Shown here piece by piece: positions 30,001 to 45,000 of a stretch of 64,000 bases of DNA. Numbering within the stretch: position 1 is the first letter of the stretch; the number at the start of each line of letters is the position of its first letter. The position numbers were made by a program, and so were the translations under genes. The notes beneath the pieces were generated by a model. It was not told the origin of the DNA. It made no database searches and worked only from the letters and a program-made list of their open reading frames with translations. The DNA is from Siphonodentalium dalli. Lineage: Eukaryota; Mollusca; Scaphopoda; Gadilida; Siphonodentaliidae. The stretch covers positions 10,493,287 to 10,557,286 of the forward strand of contig CP136061.1 of the NCBI GenBank assembly GCA_032622095.1, given 5' to 3'.

Positions 30001-33000
30001 TAAACGATTGTATTGTATAGCGGTATGTTACTCACACCGTTAAACTTAAACGATTGTATTGTATAGCGGTATGTTACTCACACCGTTAAACTTAAACGAT
30101 TGTATTGTATAGCGGTATGTTACCCACACCGTTAAACTTAAACGATTGTATAGCGGTATGTTACCCACACCGTTAAACTTAAACGATTGTATTGTATAGC
30201 GGTATGTTACTCACACCGTTAAACTTAACTGATTGTATTGTATAGCGGTATGTTACTCACACCGTTAAACTTAAACGATTGTATTGTATAGCGGTATGTT
30301 ACTCACACCGTTAAACTTAAACGATTGTATTGTATAGCGGTATGTTACCCACACCGTTAAACTTAAACGATTGTATAGCGGTATGTTACCCACACCGTTA
30401 AACTTAAACGATTGTATTGTATAGCGCTATGTTACCCACACCGTTAAACTTAAACGATTGTATTGTATAGCGGTATGTTACTCACATCGTTAAACTTAAA
30501 CGATTGTATTGTATAGCGGTATGTTACTCACACCGTTAAACTTAACTGATTGTATTGTATAGCGGTATGTTACCCACACCGTTAAACTTAAACGATTGTA
30601 TTGTATAGCGGTATGTTACTCACACCGTTAAACTTAAACGATTGTATTGTATAGCGGTATGTTACTCACAACGTTAAACTTAAACGATTGTATTGTATAG
30701 CGGTATGTTACTCACACCGTTAAACTTAAACGATTGTATTGTATAGCGGTATGTTACTCACACCGTTAAACTTAAACGATTGTATTGTATAGCGGTATGT
30801 TACTCACACCGTTAAACTTAAACGATTGTATTGTATAGCGGTATGTTACTCACACCGTTAAACTTAAACGATTGTAGTCTATAGCGGTATGTTACTCACA
30901 CCGTTAAACTTAAACGATTGTATTGTATAGCGGTATGTTACTCACACCGTTAAACTTAAACGATTGTATTGTATAGCGGTATGTTACTCACACCGTTAAA
31001 CTTAAACGATTGTATTATATAGCGGTATGTTACTCACACCGTTAAACTTAAACGATTGTATTGTATAGCGGTATGTTACCCACACCGTTAAACTTAAACG
31101 ATTGTATTGTATAGCGCTATGTTACCCACAACGTTAAACTTAACTGATTGTATTGTATAGCGCTATGTTACCCACAACGTTAAACGATTGTATTGTATAG
31201 TGGTATGTTACTCACACCGTTAAACTTAACTGATTGTATTGTATAGCGCTATGTTACCCACACCGTTAAACTTAACTGATTGTATTGTATAGCGCTATGT
31301 TACTCACAACGTTAAACTTAAACGATTGTATTGTATAGCGGTATGTTACTCACATCGTTAAACTTAACTGATTGTATTGTATAGCGGTATGTTACCCACA
31401 TCGTTAAACTTAACTGATTGTATTGTATAGCGCTATGTTACCCACACCGTTAAACTTAAACGATTGTATTGTATAGCGGTATGTTACCCACATCGTTAAA
31501 CTTAACTGATTGTATTGTATAGCGGTATGTTACTCACACCGTTAAACGATTGTATTGTATAGCGGTATGTTACCCACACCGTTAAACTTAACTGATTGTA
31601 TTGTATATCGGTATGTTACTCACACCGTTACACTTAACTGATTGTATTGTATAGCGGTATGTTAGCCACACCGTTAAACTTAACTGATTGTATTGTATAG
31701 CGGTATGTTACTCACACCGTTAAACTTAAACGATTGTATTGTATAGCGGTATGTTACTCACACCGTTAAACTTAAACGATTGTATTGTATAGCGGTATGT
31801 TACCCACATCGTTAAACTTAACTGATTGTAGTGTATAGCGGTATGTTACTCACACCGTTAAACTTAACCGATTGTATTGTATAGCGGTATGTTACTCACA
31901 CCGTTAAACGATTGTATTGTATAGTGGTATGTTACCCACACCGTTAAACTTAACTGATTGTATTGTATATCGGTATGTTACTCACACCGTTAAACTTAAC
32001 TGATTGTATTGTATAGCGGTATGTTAGCCACACCGTTAAACTTAACTGATTGTATTGTATAGCGGTATGTTACTCACACCGTTAAACTTAAACGATTGTA
32101 TTGTATAGCGGTATGTTACCCACACCGTTAAACTTAACTGATTGTATTGTATATCGGTATGTTACTCACACCGTTACACTTAACTGATTGTATTGTATAG
32201 CGGTATGTTAGCCACACCGTTAAACTTAACTGATTGTATTGTATAGCGGTATGTTACTCACACCGTTAAACTTAAACGATTGTATTGTATAGCGGTATGT
32301 TACCCACACCGTTAAACTTAACTGATTGTATTGTATAGCGGTATGTTAGCCACACCGTTAAACTTAACTGATTGTATTGTATAGCGGTATGTTACTCACA
32401 CCGTTAAACTTAAACGATTGTATTGTATAGCGGTATGTTACTCACACCGTTAAACTTAACTGATTGTATTGTATAGCGGTATGTTACTCACACCGTTAAA
32501 CTTAAACGATTGTATTGTATAGCGGTATGTTACTCACCACCGTTAAACTTAACTGATTGTATTGTATAGCGGTATGTTACTCACACCGTTAAACTTAACT
32601 GATTGTATTGTATAGCGGTATGTTACTCACACCGTTAAACTTAACTGATTGTATTGTATAGCGGTATGTTACTCACACCGTTAAACCTAAACGATTGTAT
32701 TGTATAGCGGTATGTTACCCACACCGTTAAACTTAACTGATTGTATTGTATAGCGGTATGTTACCCACACCGTTAAACTTAACTGATTGTATTGTATAGC
32801 GGTATGTTACTCACACCGTTAAACTTAAACGATTGTATTGTATAGCGGTATGTTACTCACACCGTTAAACTTAACTGATTGTATTGTATAGCGGTATGTT
32901 ACTCACACCGTTAAACTTAACTGATTGTATTGTATAGCGGTATGTTACCCACACCGTTAAACTTAAACGATTGTATTGTATAGCGGTATGTTACTCACAC

Positions 33001-36000
33001 CGTTAAACTTAAACGGTTGTATTGTATAGCGGTATGTTACCCACATCGTTAAACTTAACTGATTGTATTGTATAGCGGTATGTTACTCACACCGTTAAAC
33101 TTAAACGATTGTATTGTATAGCGGTATGTTACTCACACCGTTAAACTTAACTGATTGTATTGTATAGCGGTATGTTACCCACACCGTTAAACCTAAACGA
33201 TTGTATTGTATAGCGGTATGTTACTCACACCGTTAAACTTAAACGATTGTATTGTATAGCGGTATGTTACTCACACCGTTAAACTTAACTGATTGTATTG
33301 TATAGCGGTATGTTACTCACACCGTTAAACTTAAACGATTGTATTGTATAGCGGTATGTTACTCACACCGTTAAACTTAACTGATTGTATTGTATAGCGG
33401 TATGTTACTCACAACGTTAAACTTAAACGATTGTATTGTATAGCGGTATGTTACTCACACCGTTAAACTTAAACGATTGTATTGTATAGCGGTATGTTAC
33501 TCACACCGTTAAACTTAACTGATTGTATTGTATAGCGGTATGTTACTCACACCGTTAAACTTAAACGATTGTATTGTATAGCGGTATGTTACCCACATCG
33601 TTAAACTTAACTGATTGTATTGTATAGCGGTATGTTACCCACACCGTTAAACTTAACTGATTGTATTGTATAGCGGTATGTTACTCACACCGTTAAACTT
33701 AAACGATTGTATTGTATAGCGGTATGTTACCCACATCGTTAAACTTAACTGATTGTATTGTATAGCGGTATGTTACCCACACCGTTAAACTTAAACGATT
33801 GTATTGTATAGCGGTATGTTACCCACATCGTTAAACTTAACTGATTGTATTGTATAGCGGTATGTTACTCACACCGTTAAACTTAACTGATTGTATTGTA
33901 TAGCGGTATGTTACTCACACCGTTAAACTTAAACGATTGTATTGTATAGCGGTATGTTACTCACACCGTTAAACTTAACCGATTGTATTGTATAGCGGTA
34001 TGTTACTCTCACCGTTAAACTTAAACGATTGTATTGTATAGCGGTATGTTACTCACACCGTTAAACTTAACTGATTGTATTGTATAGCGCTATGTTACCC
34101 ACACCGTTAAACTTAAACGATTGTATTGTATAGCGGTATGTTACTCACAACGTTAAACGATTGTATTGTATAGCGGTATGTTACTCACACCGTTAAACTT
34201 AAACGATTGTATTGTATAGCGGTATGTTACTCACACCGTTAAACTTAAACGATTGTATTGTATAGCGGTATGTTACTCACACCGTTAAACGATTGTATTG
34301 TATAGCGGTATGTTACTCACACCGTTAAACGATTGTATTGTATAGCGGTATGTTACTCACACCGTTAAACTTAAACGATTGTATTGTATAGCGGTATGTT
34401 ACCCACATCGTTAAACTTAACTGATTGTATTGTATAGCGGTATGTTACTCACACCGTTAAACTTAAACGATTGTATTGTATAGCGGTATGTTACTCTCAC
34501 CGTTAAACTTAAACGATTGTATTGTATAGCGGTATGTTACTCTCACCGTTAAACTTAAACGATTGTATTGTATAGCGCTATGTTACCCACACCGTTAAAC
34601 TTAACTGATTGTATTGTATAGCGGTATGTTACCCACACCGTTAAACTTAACTGATTGTATAGCGGTATGTTACCCACATCGTTAAACTTAACTGATTGTA
34701 TTGTATAGCGGTATGTTACTCACACCGTTAAACTTAACTGATTGTATTGTATAGCGGTATGTTACTCACACCGTTAAACTTAACTGATTGTATTGTATAG
34801 CGGTATGTTACTCACACCGTTAAACTTAACTGATTGTATTGTATAGCGGTATGTTACCCACATCGTTAAACTTAACTGATTGTATTGTATAGCGGTATGT
34901 TACTCACACCGTTAAACTTAACTGATTGTATTGTATAGCGGTATGTTACTCACACCGTTAAACTTAACTGATTGTATTGTATAGCGGTATGTTACTCACA
35001 CCGTTAAACTTAACTGATTGTATTGTATAGCGGTATGTTACCCACATCGTTAAACTTAACTGATTGTATTGTATAGCGGTATGTTACCCACACCGTTAAA
35101 CTTAAACGATTGTATTGTATAGCGGTATGTTACCCACACTGTTAAACTTAAACGATTGTATTGTATAGCGGTATGTTACCCACACCGTTAAACATAAACG
35201 ATTGTATTGTATAGCGGTATGTTACTCACACCGTTAAACTTAAACGATTGTATTGTATAGCGGTATGTTACTCACACCGTTAAACTTAAACGATTGTATT
35301 GTATAGCGGTATGTTACCCACACCGTTAAACTTAAACGATTGTATAGCGGTATGTTACCCACACCGTTAAACTTAAACGATTGTATTGTATAGCGGTATG
35401 TTACTCACACCGTTAAACTTAACTGATTGTATTGTATAGCGGTATGTTACTCACACCGTTAAACTTAAACGATTGTATTGTATAGCGGTATGTTACTCAC
35501 ACCGTTAAACTTAAACGATTGTATTGTATAGCGGTATGTTACCCACACCGTTAAACTTAAACGATTGTATAGCGGTATGTTACCCACACCGTTAAACTTA
35601 AACGATTGTATTGTATAGCGCTATGTTACCCACACCGTTAAACTTAAACGATTGTATTGTATAGCGGTATGTTACTCACATCGTTAAACTTAAACGATTG
35701 TATTGTATAGCGGTATGTTACTCACACCGTTAAACTTAACTGATTGTATTGTATAGCGGTATGTTACCCACACCGTTAAACTTAAACGATTGTATTGTAT
35801 AGCGGTATGTTACTCACACCGTTAAACTTAAACGATTGTATTGTATAGCGGTATGTTACTCACAACGTTAAACTTAAACGATTGTATTGTATAGCGGTAT
35901 GTTACTCACACCGTTAAACTTAAACGATTGTATTGTATAGCGGTATGTTACTCACACCGTTAAACTTAAACGATTGTATTGTATAGCGGTATGTTACTCA

Positions 36001-39000
36001 CACCGTTAAACTTAAACGATTGTATTGTATAGCGGTATGTTACTCACACCGTTAAACTTAAACGATTGTAGTCTATAGCGGTATGTTACTCACACCGTTA
36101 AACTTAAACGATTGTATTGTATAGCGGTATGTTACTCACACCGTTAAACTTAAACGATTGTATTGTATAGCGGTATGTTACTCACACCGTTAAACTTAAA
36201 CGATTGTATTATATAGCGGTATGTTACTCACACCGTTAAACTTAAACGATTGTATTGTATAGCGGTATGTTACCCACACCGTTAAACTTAAACGATTGTA
36301 TTGTACAGCGCTATGTTACCCACAACGTTAAACTTAACTGATTGTATTGTATAGCGCTATGTTACCCACAACGTTAAACGATTGTATTGTATAGTGGTAT
36401 GTTACTCACACCGTTAAACTTAACTGATTGTATTGTATAGCGCTATGTTACCCACACCGTTAAACTTAACTGATTGTATTGTATAGCGCTATGTTACTCA
36501 CAACGTTAAACTTAAACGATTGTATTGTATAGCGGTATGTTACTCACATCGTTAAACTTAACTGATTGTATTGTATAGCGGTATGTTACCCACATCGTTA
36601 AACTTAACTGATTGTATTGTATAGCGCTATGTTACCCACACCGTTAAACTTAAACGATTGTATTGTATAGCGGTATGTTACCCACATCGTTAAACTTAAC
36701 TGATTGTATTGTATAGCGGTATGTTACTCACACCGTTAAACGATTGTATTGTATAGCGGTATGTTACCCACACCGTTAAACTTAACTGATTGTATTGTAT
36801 ATCGGTATGTTACTCACACCGTTACACTTAACTGATTGTATTGTATAGCGGTATGTTACTCACACCGTTAAACTTAACCGATTGTATTGTATAGCGGTAT
36901 GTTAGCCACACCGTTAAACTTAACTGATTGTATTGTATAGCGGTATGTTACTCACACCGTTAAACTTAAACGATTGTATTGTATAGCGGTATGTTACTCA
37001 CACCGTTAAACTTAAACGATTGTATTGTATAGCGGTATGTTACCCACATCGTTAAACTTAACTGATTGTAGTGTATAGCGGTATGTTACTCACACCGTTA
37101 AACTTAACCGATTGTATTGTATAGCGGTATGTTACTCACACCGTTAAACGATTGTATTGTATAGTGGTATGTTACCCACACCGTTAAACTTAACTGATTG
37201 TATTGTATATCGGTATGTTACTCACACCGTTACACTTAACTGATTGTATTGTATAGCGGTATGTTAGCCACACCGTTAAACTTAACTGATTGTATTGTAT
37301 AGCGGTATGTTACTCACACCGTTAAACTTAAACGATTGTATTGTATAGCGGTATGTTACCCACACCGTTAAACTTAACTGATTGTATTGTATATCGGTAT
37401 GTTACTCACACCGTTACACTTAACTGATTGTATTGTATAGCGGTATGTTAGCCACACCGTTAAACTTAACTGATTGTATTGTATAGCGGTATGTTACTCA
37501 CACCGTTAAACTTAAACGATTGTATTGTATAGCGGTATGTTACCCACACCGTTAAACTTAACTGATTGTATTGTATAGCGGTATGTTAGCCACACCGTTA
37601 AACTTAACTGATTGTATTGTATAGCGGTATGTTACTCACACCGTTAAACTTAAACGATTGTATTGTATAGCGGTATGTTACCCACATCGTTAAACTTAAC
37701 TGATTGTATTGTATAGCGGTATGTTACCCACACCGTTAAACTTAAACGATTGTATTGTATAGCGGTATGTTACCCACACCGTTAAACTTAACTGATTGTA
37801 TTGTATAGCGGTATGTTACTCACACCGTTAAACTTAACTGATTGTATTGTATAGCGGTATGTTACTCACACCGTTAAACTTAAACGATTGTATTGTATAG
37901 CGGTATGTTACCCACATCGTTAAACTTAACTGATTGTATTGTATAGCGGTATGTTACCCACACCGTTAAACTTAACTGATTGTATTGTATAGCGGTATGT
38001 TACTCACACCGTTAAACTTAAACGATTGTATTGTATAGCGGTATGTTACCCACATCGTTAAACTTAACTGATTGTATTGTATAGCGGTATGTTACCCACA
38101 CCGTTAAACTTAAACGATTGTATTGTATAGCGGTATGTTACCCACATCGTTAAACTTAACTGATTGTATTGTATAGCGGTATGTTACTCACACCGTTAAA
38201 CTTAACTGATTGTATTGTATAGCGGTATGTTACTCACACCGTTAAACTTAAACGATTGTATTGTATAGCGGTATGTTACTCACACCGTTAAACTTAACCG
38301 ATTGTATTGTATAGCGGTATGTTACTCTCACCGTTAAACTTAAACGATTGTATTGTATAGCGGTATGTTACTCACACCGTTAAACTTAACTGATTGTATT
38401 GTATAGCGCTATGTTACCCACACCGTTAAACTTAAACGATTGTATTGTATAGCGGTATGTTACTCACAACGTTAAACGATTGTATTGTATAGCGGTATGT
38501 TACTCACACCGTTAAACTTAAACGATTGTATTGTATAGCGGTATGTTACTCACACCGTTAAACTTAAACGATTGTATTGTATAGCGGTATGTTACTCACA
38601 CCGTTAAACGATTGTATTGTATAGCGGTATGTTACTCACACCGTTAAACGATTGTATTGTATAGCGGTATGTTACTCACACCGTTAAACTTAAACGATTG
38701 TATTGTATAGCGGTATGTTACCCACATCGTTAAACTTAACTGATTGTATTGTATAGCGGTATGTTACTCACACCGTTAAACTTAAACGATTGTATTGTAT
38801 AGCGGTATGTTACTCTCACCGTTAAACTTAAACGATTGTATTGTATAGCGGTATGTTACTCTCACCGTTAAACTTAAACGATTGTATTGTATAGCGCTAT
38901 GTTACCCACACCGTTAAACTTAACTGATTGTATTGTATAGCGGTATGTTACCCACACCGTTAAACTTAACTGATTGTATAGCGGTATGTTACCCACATCG

Positions 39001-42000
39001 TTAAACTTAACTGATTGTATTGTATAGCGGTATGTTACTCACACCGTTAAACTTAACTGATTGTATTGTATAGCGGTATGTTACTCACACCGTTAAACTT
39101 AACTGATTGTATTGTATAGCGGTATGTTACTCACACCGTTAAACTTAACTGATTGTATTGTATAGCGGTATGTTACCCACATCGTTAAACTTAACTGATT
39201 GTATTGTATAGCGGTATGTTACTCACACCGTTAAACTTAACTGATTGTATTGTATAGCGGTATGTTACTCACACCGTTAAACTTAACTGATTGTATTGTA
39301 TAGCGGTATGTTACTCACACCGTTAAACTTAACTGATTGTATTGTATAGCGGTATGTTACCCACATCGTTAAACTTAACTGATTGTATTGTATAGCGGTA
39401 TGTTACCCACACCGTTAAACTTAAACGATTGTATTGTATAGCGGTATGTTACCCACACTGTTAAACTTAAACGATTGTATTGTATAGCGGTATGTTACCC
39501 ACACCGTTAAACATAAACGATTGTATTGTATAGCGGTATGTTACTCACACCGTTAAACTTAAACGATTGTATTGTATAGCGGTATGTTACTCACACCGTT
39601 AAACTTAAACGATTGTATTGTATAGCGGTATGTTACCCACACCGTTAAACTTAAACGATTGTATAGCGGTATGTTACCCACACCGTTAAACTTAAACGAT
39701 TGTATTGTATAGCGGTATGTTACTCACACCGTTAAACTTAACTGATTGTATTGTATAGCGGTATGTTACTCACACCGTTAAACTTAAACGATTGTATTGT
39801 ATAGCGGTATGTTACTCACACCGTTAAACTTAAACGATTGTATTGTATAGCGGTATGTTACCCACACCGTTAAACTTAAACGATTGTATAGCGGTATGTT
39901 ACCCACACCGTTAAACTTAAACGATTGTATTGTATAGCGCTATGTTACCCACACCGTTAAACTTAAACGATTGTATTGTATAGCGGTATGTTACTCACAT
40001 CGTTAAACTTAAACGATTGTATTGTATAGCGGTATGTTACTCACACCGTTAAACTTAACTGATTGTATTGTATAGCGGTATGTTACCCCACACCGTTAAA
40101 CTTAAACGATTGTATTGTATAGCGGTATGTTACTCACACCCGTTAAACTTAAACGATTGTATTGTATAGCGGTATGTTACTCACAACGTTAAACTTAAAC
40201 GATTGTATTGTATAGCGGTATGTTACTCACAAACCGTTAAACTTAAACGATTGTATTGTATAGCGGTATGTTACTCACACCGTTAAACTTAAACGATTGT
40301 ATTGTATAGCGGTATGTTACTCACACCGTTAAACTTAAACGATTGTATTGTATAGCGGTATGTTACTCACACCGTTAAACTTAAACGATTGTAGTCTATA
40401 GCGGTATGTTACTCACACCGTTAAACTTAAACGATTGTATTGTATAGCGGTATGTTACTCACACCGTTAAACTTAAACGATTGTATTGTATAGCGGTATG
40501 TTACTCACACCGTTAAACTTAAACGATTGTATTATATAGCGGTATGTTACTCACACCGTTAAACTTAAACGATTGTATTGTATAGCGGTATGTTACCCAC
40601 ACCGTTAAACTTAAACGATTGTATTGTACAGCGCTATGTTACCCACAACGTTAAACTTAACTGATTGTATTGTATAGCGCTATGTTACCCACAACGTTAA
40701 ACGATTGTATTGTATAGTGGTATGTTACTCACACCCGTTAAACTTAACTGATTGTATTGTATAGCGCTATGTTACCCACAACCGTTAAACTTAACTGATT
40801 GTATTGTATAGCGCTATGTTACTCACAACGTTAAACTTAAACGATTGTATTGTATAGCGGTATGTTACTCACATCGTTAAACTTAACTGATTGTATTGTA
40901 TAGCGGTATGTTACCCACATCGTTAAACTTAACTGATTGTATTGTATAGCGCTATGTTACCCACACCGTTAAACTTAAACGATTGTATTGTATAGCGGTA
41001 TGTTACCCACATCGTTAAACTTAACTGATTGTATTGTATAGCGGTATGTTACTCACACCGTTAAACGATTGTATTGTATAGCGGTATGTTACCCACACCG
41101 TTAAACTTAACTGATTGTATTGTATATCGGTATGTTACTCACACCGTTACACTTAACTGATTGTATTGTATAGCGGTATGTTACTCACACCGTTAAACTT
41201 AACCGATTGTATTGTATAGCGGTATGTTAGCCACACACCGTTAAACTTAACTGATTGTATTGTATAGCGGTATGTTACTCACACCGTTAAACTTAAACGA
41301 TTGTATTGTATAGCGGTATGTTACTCACACCGTTAAACTTAAACGATTGTATTGTATAGCGGTATGTTACCCACATCGTTAAACTTAACTGATTGTAGTG
41401 TATAGCGGTATGTTACTCACACCGTTAAACTTAACCGATTGTATTGTATAGCGGTATGTTACTCACACCGTTAAACGATTGTATTGTATAGTGGTATGTT
41501 ACCCACACCGTTAAACTTAACTGATTGTATTGTATATCGGTATGTTACTCACACCGTTACACTTAACTGATTGTATTGTATAGCGGTATGTTAGCCACAC
41601 CGTTAAACTTAACTGATTGTATTGTATAGCGGTATGTTACTCACACCGTTAAACTTAAACGATTGTATTGTATAGCGGTATGTTACCCACACCGTTAAAC
41701 TTAACTGATTGTATTGTATATCGGTATGTTACTCACACCGTTACACTTAACTGATTGTATTGTATAGCGGTATGTTAGGCCACACCGTTAAACTTAACTG
41801 ATTGTATTGTATAGCGGTATGTTACTCACAACCGTTAAACTTAAACGATTGTATTGTATAGCGGTATGTTACCCACACCGTTAAACTTAACTGATTGTAT
41901 TGTATAGCGGTATGTTAGCCACACCGTTAAACTTAACTGATTGTATTGTATAGCGGTATGTTACTCACACCGTTAAACTTAAACGATTGTATTGTATAGC

Positions 42001-45000
42001 GGTATGTTACTCACACCGTTAAACTTAACTGATTGTATTGTATAGCGGTATGTTACTCACACCGTTAAACTTAAACGATTGTATTGTATAGCGGTATGTT
42101 ACTCACCACCGTTAAACTTAACTGATTGTATTGTATAGCGGTATGTTACTCACACCGTTAAACTTAAACGATTGTATTGTATAGCGGTATGTTACTCACA
42201 CCGTTAAACTTAACTGATTGTATTGTATAGCGGTATGTTACTCACACCGTTAAACTAAACGATTGTATTGTATAGCGGTATGTTAGCCACACCGTTAAAC
42301 TTAACTGATTGTATTGTATAGCGGTATGTTACTCACACCGTTAAACTTAAACGATTGTATTGTATAGCGGTATGTTACTCACACCGTTAAACTTAACTGA
42401 TTGTATTGTATAGCGGTATGTTACTCACACCGTTAAACTTAAACGATTGTATTGTATAGCGGTATNNNNNNNNNNNNNNNNNNNNNNNNNNNNNNNNNNN
42501 NNNNNNNNNNNNNNNNNNNNNNNNNNNNNNNNNNNNNNNNNNNNNNNNNNNNNNNNNNNNNNNNNCGATTGTATTGTATAGCGGTATGTTACTCACACCG
42601 TTAAACTTAAACGATTGTATTGTATAGCGGTATGTTACTCACACCATTAAACGATTGTATTGTATAGCGGTATGTTACTCACACAGTTAAACTTAAACGA
42701 TTGTATTGTATAGCGGTATGTTACTCACACAGTTAAACTTAAACGATTGTAGTGTATAGCGGTATGTTACTCACACCGTTAAACGATTGTATTGTATAGC
42801 GGTATGTTACTCACACAGTTAAACTTAAACGACTGTATTGTATAGCCGTATGTTACTCACACCGTTAAACTTAAACGATTGTATTGTATAGCGGTATGTT
42901 ACTCGCACCGTTAAACCTAAACGATTGTATTGTATAGCGGTATGTTACTCACACAGTTAAACTTAAACGACTGTATTGTATAGCCGTATGTTACTCACAC
43001 CGTTAAACTTAAACGATTGTATTGTATAGCGGTATGTTACTCGCACCGTTAAACCTAAACGATTGTATTGTATAGCGGTATGTTACTCACACAGTTAAAC
43101 TTAAACGATTGTATTGTATAGCGGTATGGTACTCGCACCGTTAAACCTAAACGATTGTATTGTATAGCGGTATGTTACTCTCACCGTTAAACTTAAACGA
43201 TTGTATTGTATAGCGGTATGTTACTCCACCGTTAAACTTAAACGATTGTATTGTATAGCGGTATGTTACTCACACCGTTTAAACGATTGTATTGTATAGC
43301 GGTATGTTACTCACACCGTTAAACTTAAACGATTGTATTGTATAGCGGTATGTTTCTCATACCGTTAAACTTTAACGATTGTAGTGTATAGCGGTATGTT
43401 ACTCACACCGTTAAACTTAAACGATTGTATTGTATAGCGGAATGTTACTCTCACCGTTAAACTTAAACGATTGTAGTGTATAGCGGTATGTTACTCACAC
43501 AGTTAAACTTAAACGATTGTATTGTATAGCGGTATGTTACTTACACCGTTAAACTTAAACGATTGTATTGTATAGCGGTATGTTACTCACACCGTTAAAC
43601 TTAAACGATTGTATTGTATAGCGGTATGTTACTCACACAGTTAAACTTAAACGATTGTATTGTATAGCGGTATGTTACTCACACAGTTAAACTTAAACGA
43701 TTGTATTGTATAGCGGTATGTTACTCACACCGTTAAACGATTGTATTGTATAGCGGTATGTTACTCACACCGTTAAACTTAAACGATTATATTGTATAGC
43801 GGTATGTTACTCACACTGTTAAACTTAAACGATTGTATTGTATAGCGGTATGTTACTCACACCGTTAAACTTAAACGATTGTATTGTATAGCGGTATGTT
43901 ACTAACACCGTTAAACTTAAACGATTGTATTGTATAGCGGTATGTTACTCACACCGTTAAACTTAAACGATTGTAGTGTATAGCGGTATGTTTCTCACAC
44001 CGTTAAACCTAAACGATTGTATTGTATAGCGGTATGTTACTCACACCGTTAAACTTAAACGATTGTATTGTATAGCGGTATGTTACTCTCACCGTTAAAC
44101 TTAAACGATTGTAGTGTATAAGCGGTATGTTACTCACACAGTTAAACTTAAACGATTGTATTGTATAGCGGTATGTTACTTACACCGTTAAACTTAAACG
44201 ATTGTATTGTATAGCGGTATGTTACTCACACCGTTAAACTTAAACGATTGTATTGTATAGCGGTATGTTACTCACACAGTTAAACTTAAACGATTGTATT
44301 GTATAGCGGTATGTTACCCACACAGTTAAACTTAAACGATTGTATTGTATAGCGGTATGTTACTCACACCGTTAAACGATTGTATTGTATGGCGGTATGT
44401 TACTCACACCGTTAAACTGAAACGATTGTATTGTATAGCGGTATGTTACTCACACCGTTAAACTTAAACGATTGTATGTATAGCGGTATGTTACTCACAC
44501 CGTTAAACTTAAACGATTGTAGTGTATAGCGGTATGTTACTCACACCGTTAAACTTAAACGATTGTATTGTATAGCGGTATGTTACTCACACCGTTAAAC
44601 TTAACGATTGTATTGTATAGCGGTATGTTACTCACACCGTTAAACTTAAACGATTGTATTGTATAGCGGTATGTTACTCACAACGTTAAACTTAAACGAT
44701 TGTATTGTATAGCGGTATGTTACTCACACCGTTAAACTTAAACGATTGTATTGTATAGTGGTATGTTACTCACACCGTTAAACTTAAACGATTGTATTGT
44801 ATAGCGGTATGTTACTCACACAGTTAAACTTAAACGATTGTAGTGTATAGAGGTATGTTACTCACACCGTTAAACTTAAACGATTGTATTGTATAGTGGT
44901 ATGTTACTCACACCGTTAAACTTAAACGATTGTATTGTATAGCGGTATGTTACTCACACAGTTAAAACTTAAACGATTGTAGTGTATAGCGGTATGTTAC

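Noticed and set aside
42393-42596. Open frame across the N gap
   Set aside because: It consists of satellite and unknown bases only.
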